Source: Cacajao melanocephalus
Taxonomy: Eukaryota; Chordata; Mammalia; Primates; Pitheciidae
Length of the DNA stretch: 64,000 nt
Direction: 5' to 3'
NCBI GenBank assembly: GCA_963573385.1
Contig: CAUYLG010017904.1
Location: forward strand, 62,001 to 126,000
The translations under genes were made by a program, and so were the position numbers. This document shows positions 54,610 through 64,000 of the stretch, piece by piece; the stretch's first letter is position 1; each line of letters begins with the position of its first letter. Under the pieces are notes generated by a model. The model was not told where the DNA came from. It saw only the letters and a list, made by a program, of their open reading frames with translations, and ran no database searches.

Positions 54610-55724
54610 AATAGCAGCAGACACATTATCTTGCACACAGAAGTTGCTGACTGCTCTTTGCCAATGCATTATTTATTGCTGGCTGCCAGCCATTCTTCTG
54701 TGACTATATAACAATGTGGAAATTAGGTATTAATAATTCCTTGGACATGACCATGATAGTTAACTCCAAAATGACTCAAGGTTCATTAAGTAGTGCTATT
54801 TAGAACACTTTTTAGAAAAATATTAGTAGGTATGTTTAACTCCTTTTTTTTCCCCCAGAACTGGTATATGTTAGTGCTCTATGCTAAAAAAAAGTTCTTT
54901 CCTGGATATTTAAAAAGATGATTAAGTATACTAGATAGATAAACAAATCAGAAATTTGATTTTTCTATTTAGTATACAATGAAAGCAGAAAATGATCATG
55001 TATTATAATTAAATTGCCAGTTAAACTTCCTGGCCATGTGAAACTGTTTTCTGGCATATGAAAGAAATAAGATCAAGTTTATTCATGCTTTATCATGTGG
55101 TATACACTCAGAATATCTGTGTTAACTAGAATAAGAAATTAAGGCAACATTCAGCAAAGGTCACTTTCGGCACATGTGAGCTCTCGGAATAAAGTTGCAG
55201 ATAATATGCAGTTTAGAACTAAAAAAAGCTCTAAGTTCGTCCAACTCTTTATCATTAGCATACTTGTGGTTAGAAAATAAACAGCATGGAAATATCTCTG
55301 ACATATATAATTCTACCAAATAAATTCAATCTGAGAAAATACAGTCTCAGAATTTTAAAAATCAAAGATCTCATACACATTAAAATGTTAGATTAATTTT
55401 TTCTCACATACACAAAATGCATACTTATTCCAAATGTAACATAGTTATTCAAAACATTTTTAAGCTGCTTACTTAATAATAACACTGGTTTTGTAATTCT
55501 GGAGAGCCATTCTCCCTTCCCTGGAGAACTTCCTTTGTTCCTAGTGTTCAGGATGTTGATAGGGAAATGAATGGGACTCCTGGTTAGCACAGGACTTAGC
55601 TTTCTGAACCTCAAGCTAGCTCTTGCCTTCTGAGCATGGAAGACCATAACTCAGTGGCACAACATCATGTCCAAAGAGATGCCAAAGGCTGCAAAGCCAC
55701 TATAATCAACATGAACTTCTTACA

Positions 55725-56590
<866 letters not shown>

Positions 56591-57250
56591 TGGCAAATCA
56601 AATGTCTTTCATTGAAGAAAAACCACCTCAGTAAATCATCAGGTACTAATGATCTTTGGCTTAATTATCTGAGTAAAATGAAGATTCATGCTTCTTTTCC
56701 AACGCAAAACAAAAGTACAAATGCAAGTTTTGACTAGAGAAAGATTTTGAAATGTAAGTTATAAATAAAAAGAAATAATTTAGAAATGCGAAGTAAAACA
56801 CTAAAACTTGTTTCAGCAAATTCTGCCTCATAACTAGTTTCTTACTATTCTCAGTCCACCAACCCCACATTCCTATTTGTTCTCAAAGGCCTTCAATTAC
56901 TCCACCTTGACTACCAAATAAAACACATGCGCCTTATATGGGCATTTCCAGAACTTCACAGTATTAACCTCGTTTCCTTCTCCAGTCATATTTCTTCTAG
57001 CCATATTCTAGGAGAAAAGTTTCTGAAGTCAGGTTCTGCAGCACCCAGACTACAGTGTTCAATGAGGACTCCCAACGTGACACTTCTCCTACAGAGTTGA
57101 ATCTATACCTATTCCAAGGTGATGATTTTGTGTTCACAACGCATGTGTGTATAAACTTATTATTTTCCTATAGAGTTTAAGAAAATCAAGCCAAGTGTAG
57201 TTAGTTGCACTCATTTTCAACTGTCATAGAAAGCTGACAGCCAAATTATA

Positions 57251-57744
57251 CAGTAGTCCTCCCTTATCTGTGGGGGATACATTTTAAGATCTCCAGTGGA
57301 TGCCTGAAACCTTGAATGGTTCTGAATACAAGTGCTTTCAATTTGAACACATTTCTGTTCCTATCTTCCACCCACACATTTAATTTCTTTTCCATCTTAA
57401 CTAAACTTATCATGCATTGTGGCTGTAACTTTTGCAGGGTGAGGTGCAACAGCAAAACCAGCATGAAATTATTTCTCTGCCTTCACAATTTCATGGATAG
57501 ATTTGTTCTTACCATAGATCTTAGCAACATCAGCATACAATTTCTTCTCTTTTCTTTCTATATATCCAAATTGCTAGCATCGATTCTGGTGTGAGAGTTC
57601 AACATGCTACTCAGCACAATGCACAATTTAAAATTTATGAATTGTTTACTTCTGGAATGTTCCATTTAATATTTTTGAATCACAGTGGGAATTGTAGAAA
57701 ACAAAACTATGGAAAGTGAAACCGTGGATAAGGGGGAACTAGGG
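57251..57744 (+). mobile_element. Tigger2/MER2-like DNA transposon
   Basis: Left end CAGTAGTCCTCCCTTATCTG and right end GTGGATAAGGGGGAACTA form terminal inverted repeats, with TA duplications at 57249-57250 and 57745-57746. The block CAGTGGATGCCTGAAACC is typical. It is a short internally deleted copy with no transposase. Confidence 0.85.
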
Positions 57745-58059
57745 TATTAAATGAATCAAACCTACTGTGCAGTGAGCCAACTGGCAACAGCGACCCTAAA
57801 ATAGTTTATTTGCTCAGTTGTACAGACTTCATATTTTACCAAAAATGATTTACCTAATGCAAAATAGAAACTCTGATTCATCTGTAAAACACAAACAATT
57901 TAACAATTATCATTCAAAGACATCATATGAGGCTCCCAATGGACATCTTACTTCTCAAAGCAGGCTGTTAGCATGACATTGGAGAAGCCACTCATGCTGG
58001 AGGCCCTGACATCTAGCCACGGGATCTCCACAACCTTAAAGGGCTAAGTGGCACTGCAG

Positions 58060-58240
58060 TGTCACAGCAGCACAGAGGCTGGAGTCAGAGAGGTCAGGAC
58101 TTGAATCCTGATTCCATTCACTGGCTGTGAAACACTGTGCAAGTCATTTAACCTCTCTGAACGATAATTCTTTTATCTGTAAATCTAGAATACCTATACT
58201 TATCACACAGGGCTATTAGAAGGACCGTATGACATACAGG
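58060..58240 (+). mobile_element. MIR element
   Basis: Sense MIR core: GGACTTGAATCCTGATTCCA, then GTGCAAGTCATTTAACCTCT, CTGAACGATAATTC and ATCTGTAAATCTAGAATACC. Confidence 0.85.
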
Positions 58241-59606
58241 TCCAGAGCAGGCACATCCTCCTCTTGTTAATAGTAAGAATAATAATGCAGAATATTTTAT
58301 TGGACACTTATTAGAAGAAACTAAAATGTAGAGGAGATGGTAGCTTGCCTGACTCCTCACAGCTATGAGATAATGAGGTAGTCGAGATGCTCAGTGCCCT
58401 ATACATAGTATGTGTAAAATCTTAGACGATAGCTGTTATTTTCACTACTACTGTCACTGTTTCTTCTACTACTGCTATTATTAGGCTTCTCACTGCTACT
58501 TATGATGACAATATGGCATTCTGAAGGCAGGATTTGTATCTTTTATATTCATTGTTGGATGATCTATTATATCAGTACATTTAGTCAAATGAATTCAGCC
58601 CACAGTTCTTTTATTGGTGGCCTAGGACTTCTAGCTTACATCTTTGACTCTGTATTTCCATCTCATCAACCCAGTTCTCTTGGACACCATGAGAACCATT
58701 AGGGAATCATTAAGACCTGCAGAGATCCCAGTAGTTCATTGCTGACATACTAACTGCCTGGTTTGGGGAGAGAGAGACACTGCCCAAACTGCCACCCTCT
58801 AGTGGACCAAACAACACCATTCTTTAGGTATTGGATTAATGTACCTAATTCCTGCACTACATGAATCTTTGGTGCCAGGAAACATAGCAGTGCATCTTTT
58901 TTCCTCTCTTTCTACCTATTGTTAGCTTAAAATTGGAATAGACTAGGCTAAATGCTCAGGAAGAGAAATGGGAGGGTAGCTCACTGTGCCGTGATTATGC
59001 ATCAAAAGACGCTTCACAATCTCTATGCTCACAATAAGGCAGATGTCTAAGTCTTGCTCAATAACAGATTACCCACACCATGACTGTGAAGCACTATTTC
59101 ATCTTTCTAAATAAACAAGGGAGAGTATAAAATGGTTTCAATTTGAATATATTTAAACACAAAATTAAAGGTGGTGTCATTTTCTCTTTTATAGTGATTA
59201 TTTTCAATAGAGTAAACAAGTTCTAAGTAAATAAGATGTTGACTATGTTCATGATTCATAGCAGCAAAAGAACCTTTAATTACTACATTCTGTCTCCAAA
59301 AGCAGATTAAAAAAAATGTTTTTCTCATGCCTTCTTGTCTCTAACTCTGGGCAAGAGCAATGTCTTGAGGAAGTCTGTCTTTACTCCCCAAATAACTTCA
59401 ACAACATGAAACAAACCCAGATGAAACTGAAGTCTTTGCAAAGAGTACCTGGTCTGTCAATCTGTCAATACTGGTGTCATTTACATTAAACAACTCATTT
59501 AGCCATTTCTTCAATATTTTATGATCATTGCCATTTTCATACCTGCTTGGGCTATTCTGTCATTATGAAGAAACAGTGTATTGTGCCTGCAAAATGTGAG
59601 GCTTAC

Positions 59607-59732
59607 CGATGCACCGGGAGCCATCTGTTGAGGTTACATATCCACGTGGACAAACACAAAAATAGCTTCCCACGGTGTTGGAGCATTCGCCAGTTTCACA
59701 TATCCCAGGAATGATGCTGCACTCATCAATGT
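59607..59732 (-). CDS. FBN2: FBN2 exon 8: cbEGF-2
   Basis: This 126-nt exon has acceptor TGATTAG and donor CATCG|GTAAG and is the most 5' exon in the window. It encodes [17 protein letters not shown] through DGSRCI with six cysteines and the NTVGSYFC segment. Fibrillin-1 has DIDECSTIPGICEGGEC just before TB1. It joins TB1 in exon 9 across the 13.6 kb intron. Confidence 0.97.
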
Positions 59733-61990
59733 CTAATCAAGGGAAGAAGGAGAAGATGATTGAGAAAGGCCTTCATTAAATAGCTTTTAAAAGAGATTCT
59801 TTTTTTAAAGAGTATGCAAGCATTCATGGTTGATTCATGGTTGATTAGGTCAGATCATATAACCCTGAAGATACTCTTGTTTCAGGCCCTAAAGAATTTC
59901 TCACACATATCTATGGGAACTGAGATGAAAGCAAACTCCCATGGAACTTAAAACAAGGCCAACTAAAGCAGAACTCTATATCCTTTTTTAAAAAATGCAA
60001 TTTAAATTGGAAATAAGTAAAAATGTCAATGTTTTAGTTTCCATTCTACTTCAACTAGGGAATTATCCTACTAGAGCCTTTAAAAAAACACATACATGGA
60101 TTACATTTTAAAATACGGAATAACTATATTTGAAAATGTATAACTAATTTTCACACTACTTGAACCAATGGAGAGTGGCAAATAACTTTTTTTTTCACTT
60201 GGCTTTAGGATATGTTTTTGTACTTCCATTTGAATACGGTGTACTTGACATTCTGGGAATAACTTCAATCTAAAATAATACAGAAACATGGCAAAAGGCA
60301 AAACTTGGGAGGCTTTGGGAAGTGTCCAGTTTTCCTATTGTACCTCTCTACATTTATCCATTCAGCATACTCAGTGCTGGAAATGGTCTATTTCCTTTCC
60401 CATTAATGAAAAGCCTGCTTTCTTTTAAATTTTCCCTAAAGCAGAAAATCCAGCCATTTATATAAACTTTTAATGTACTTCTCTTCTAGTTCAGTAAGCA
60501 GAGAGAGGTGGAAAATCTAACAAAGTTGCAGTTAGGGACAAATGGGAGTTAATTGCTAATACATTTAAAAAGGAAATGAGCCATTGTGAGAAAAATCAAG
60601 CCAATAATCCTGGGAGGTGGCTGTCTTTCTTAAGGAACAGAGGTAGCTAAGAGCAATAACTAGAAGAAAGAACAATAAAAGCCATAAATATAGATAATTA
60701 CTGAAAAGTCAAAGTAAGCTGGCTTTTAGTTTTTCTCTTTTTAGTTGCATGTATTCTTTTAAAATGTCCAATAAAAAAGACAAAAAAATTATATTCTTAT
60801 TATAAACACACAAAATTTTTTTAACCCAAAACTTAAAAAGAAAAAGGTTGCCAATGCCTTTCTTATGTCCTTCTATTGGTCTAGTCATTATTTTTTTCCA
60901 TTTATTCTGACAAGTCACTCTTGCTGACAAGCTTTATCAGGAAATAACTATATGCTTGTGTGTTTTCTCGGCATGTTCTTACAAAAAAAAAGTTACCAGA
61001 TTCAGACATTCTCTGAAATAATATCTTCATTTGAGGCTTAACACTAAGCCACTGAAGGCACAGAGGTACAAATAAAAAACCTACCAATTTCCCAAGAGAC
61101 ATCAGAATTCTAACATGAATTAACTACATGAGGAGTAAATATATAATGTGGTCAAAAAGCTGCCATCAGACTTAATCCAACAAAATAAAACCATGTGTGC
61201 AAAATTAGGACCTGCTGCATCCTGTGTTGCTATCTTAGTACACTGCATCTTAATACAACTGAACATGGATTCAGAAGAGAGATGAAACTAGAATAGCTAC
61301 ACTGAAATTACCACATAAACTTCAACTTTGGATAAGAAAGAGAAAAAAAAGAAAGAAAAGAAGGGTACAAGGTAAAGCAAGCATTAAAAAAATGAAGAAC
61401 TAAAACTTGCTTTCTCGCTCTCTTAACATCTAAAATTATACCAATTATCCAGATGCTTATGGAGCCCAGGATTTTTGCAAATTATTAACCATTAAGAGAC
61501 TCAACTTCTTCATTTAAGCATTGCCTTTTATTTCTAGGCATTTCCTTTCATAATAAAGAACTTCCCCATGCCCTAGTCTTAAATACTCATGTTTGACATT
61601 TTTCTTTTTTGGAGAAAAAAAATCTGGGACATAGAAGAACATATGGAGTAACATTAAATCTGTGGTTTTTGTGTTAAAATTTTTATTGTGCAAAAAAAAC
61701 CTATGTGTTTCACAGTTCTCTTTAGAATTGAGTAGGAACCTTAAAAGGCTAGCTTCAATATAATTATATACAAAAGGCTCTCAGGTTTTGCATAAAAAAT
61801 AGAAAATACTTTCCATTTATTTTTGGGGTAGACCCCTCCTATATTTTCAAAATTAAAAACTAAGGTGCTTTTTAAAAACAATAGCACTAAAACTCCAAAA
61901 TACTGACCAAAACCACTGCATTTTAATATAGTGATGCCCAATGAGATGGGAAGAGTTCCCTTGAGCCCCTCGCAGGACTTAAGACAGGGG

Positions 61991-62759
61991 TGGTTTCTTT
62001 ACTTGGCCGACATGCTCAAACCCATTGTAGAAGGGGAGCACACAGGTGAATGCGTGCAGGAGCCGGGGTGAGTACCTTTAGATGCTGGCAGGAACAAACC
62101 CTGTACCAGCCCACAGCAGTGTCCAACTGTTGCCTACAACCTCTGGAGACTCAGAGAGTGTGTGTGTTACAAACAACGCTCTTTTAGGTTTGCCATCTGC
62201 AGATGGCTTCAATGTTAAAAAGCTCAGTGCTCAGTGTTTCACAAATTCTTGACTGGCATCCAGGAAGAATCAGGTAACATGAATGAATTGAAGGATGGTA
62301 TATGCAGAGGATTTTATTGAGTGACAGAAGTGGCTTTGAGTGGTATGGGGATCTGGAAAGGGGATGGAGTGGGAAGATCATATTCCCCTGGAGTTAGGCC
62401 ATCCCTAGCCAAGCTCCTCTCTGACCGTCCTCAGCCGAACTCCTCTCCAACCATAGTCTCTGATGTCCAGCTGCCTCTTCTCCCCTCAATGTTCAGATGC
62501 TTCTTCTCTCCTTCTCTGCCATGCTACTCTGCTCTTTTGCCAGTGGAGCTTTGGGGATTTTATGGGTACAGGGTGGGACTTGTGGCGGCCCAGGGTGGTT
62601 TTGGAAAAGGCAACATTCAGGCAGGAAAACAGGAATTCATATTCTCATTTAGGACTGCAGGTCCACGCTTGAGGGTGGAGTCCTTGCCAGTGTCCCCTAC
62701 CCCTGTCTCTGACCCAGTATTTCCCTGCCTCCTGTCTGTATTGCAATGTTTATCCATCA
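61991..62759 (-). mobile_element. ERV1-like solo LTR candidate
   Basis: Read on the minus strand it starts TGATGGATAAACA and is GC-richer than its surroundings. It has a TATA-like CCCATAAAATCC (about 62555-62566), then a poly(A) signal AATAAA at 62313-62318 inside CACTCAATAAAATCC, followed by a U5-like ACCTGATTCTTCCTGG and an end near AAAGAAACCA. The layout is that of an LTR with a long R region. I see no clear target-site duplication and cannot name the family. Confidence 0.6.
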
Positions 62760-63619
62760 ATTTAAATTTAGCATTAACATTTATGTTCAGAAGGATACAT
62801 GCATTTAGCTCTTTTGAATATTAGTTCTTCAATACTATATGTCATAATCAGATTTGAAAGTAGTATCTCCACAAATATAAGACATATATAACCTACGTAT
62901 AAACAAGTGTGCCTAAAGGTGATAAATCTGCTCATGGGAAAAAGCAGAGTCTTAACAATGGGAATTGGTTTCATCCATGTTCTGCATACTGAATATGCTG
63001 CCACCTACCTCTCCTTGAACTTTTTTGAATCAGTTTGCAGCTTTGGTCTGCAAGTATCAGAAAAACTGATTTAAACTGATATAAATCAGAAATTTAATAC
63101 TGTCATAGCTGAAGTCCAGAAGTGATTTCAGCCAATGTGTCTTGCTCAGTTTCTATGAGACATGTTCAACTAGGCCCTCCTATGTATTTTGACTTGAGGT
63201 GCCTTCTCTGATTGGAGCAAAATGGATACAGAAGGTTTAGGCTAGACTTTTGACTGGGACATCTAGTTGAAGACAAGAGTGTCTTTTCCAGTGCTCTCTC
63301 CTGAGAGGAAGAAAAGTTTTTCCAGGAGCCTCCAGCAGATTATCCCTTTTGTCCTAATGTCTTCAATTGGGTCAAATGCTAATTGCTGAATGATTCCTCT
63401 AACCAAGAAAATGTTCTGATTGGCACAGGCCTGGAGTCCTGAATCCATTTCTGTGGCCTGTGGAGTGATGTTAGCTTCCAACTAATAAACAACAAGGACA
63501 AAAACAAATAGCATAGGCAACTGGGTCTGAAAATATACCACAGGTGAAGAATGCAGAGTGTACCAGAATAGCTGGGAAACTGATTGACAATAAGCTTAGC
63601 TAGTTAGGCATATGTCAAA

Positions 63620-63880
63620 TCCTGAAGAGCCAAGCCAAGGACTGTGGCTTTTATTCTGAAGGTGATGAATGGTGTCTATGAAGGCATTTAAACAAGATAA
63701 TTACATAAGCAAATCAATAGTTTAGAAAGACAGTCCTTGTGTTTAATGTGGACAGATGATATTATAGTCCAGGGATAAGTATAGAGAGCTTGAAGTAAGG
63801 CTTTATAATGAGGAAGAGAACATATACTCAGGAGATAATACAAAGGAAAAATCAACAGGAAGGACTTTGCCATCAGAAAG
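63620..63880 (-). mobile_element. L2 LINE fragment (weak)
   Basis: Reversed L2-like AAGGACTGTGGCTTTTATTC followed by GGTGATGAATGGTGTC. Short and diverged. Confidence 0.5.
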
Positions 63881-64000
63881 ATATCTCAGACTTCTGTTCT
63901 GATTGACAAGGACGATGACATAGTGCTATTAACAAAGAATGGAACATGAATGGAAGAACATGTTTTACAGTTAAGTTGAGCTTTGCACATTTTGAACCTG

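Larger units (their letters stand above)
59733..64000 (-). other. FBN2: FBN2 intron 7 (partial)
   Basis: The intron upstream of exon 8 runs past the right edge. It contains an LTR-like element and a probable L2 piece. I saw no cbEGF, hybrid or TB exon in it. The stretch 59733-61990 holds nothing I recognise. Confidence 0.85.

Noticed and set aside
57251..57744. Possible small gene from frames on both strands
   Set aside because: They lie in a deleted Tigger-like element; no complete transposase domain is present.
62321..62824. Longest open frame in the window, 167 codons on the + strand
   Set aside because: It runs antisense through the LTR-like element, has no recognisable domain, and its openness follows from the pyrimidine-rich LTR composition.

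Overview
This window is nuclear DNA from a primate. It carries Alu, L1P and THE1/MST-type insertions, old L2 and MIR copies, low GC, and long introns around short exons. The only gene I can support is an internal stretch of FBN2 (fibrillin-2), read on the minus strand, so its 5' side lies to the right. Fourteen consecutive exons are present. From 5' to 3' they encode cbEGF-2, TB1, a glycine-rich linker, a non-calcium EGF, cbEGF-3 to cbEGF-6, TB2 (two exons), cbEGF-7 to cbEGF-9, and the first part of the second hybrid domain. By alignment with the known fibrillin gene layout these are exons 8 to 21 (numbering inferred). The glycine-rich exon, where fibrillin-1 has a proline-rich one, identifies the paralogue. 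All fourteen exons are multiples of three and begin and end in phase 1. Together they give 1,860 coding nt with no stop or frameshift. The start codon, promoter and 3' end lie outside the window. A few residues differ from the human FBN2 protein as I remember it, so a non-human primate is possible.

Layout from left to right: exon 21 (16-153); a 6 kb intron with Alus, a MIR and an L2; exons 20 and 19 (about 6.2 and 10.8 kb) in a stretch with almost no recognisable transposons; a rearranged Alu-containing palindrome (12.0-14.0 kb); exons 18, 17, 16 and 15 (14-24.4 kb); exons 14, 13 and 12 closely spaced (26.8-28.9 kb); a 14 kb intron holding L2, L1M, a rearranged L1 with both ends, and a hAT remnant; exons 11, 10 and 9 (42.9-46.0 kb); a 13.5 kb intron with L2, L1M and two solo MaLR LTRs; exon 8 (59.6 kb); and part of the upstream intron, which contains an LTR-like element in the gene's sense orientation.

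I found no separate protein-coding gene, RNA gene, CRISPR array or new system. The most notable unexplained structures are rearrangements: a roughly 325-bp-arm palindrome whose centre contains an inverted copy of sequence from 1 kb away, a perfect 41-bp inverted repeat in the intron before exon 10, and a 116-bp gap-free inverted duplication in intron 8. Repeat calls rest on remembered consensus sequences, and repeat boundaries are approximate. Splice boundaries were read base by base.
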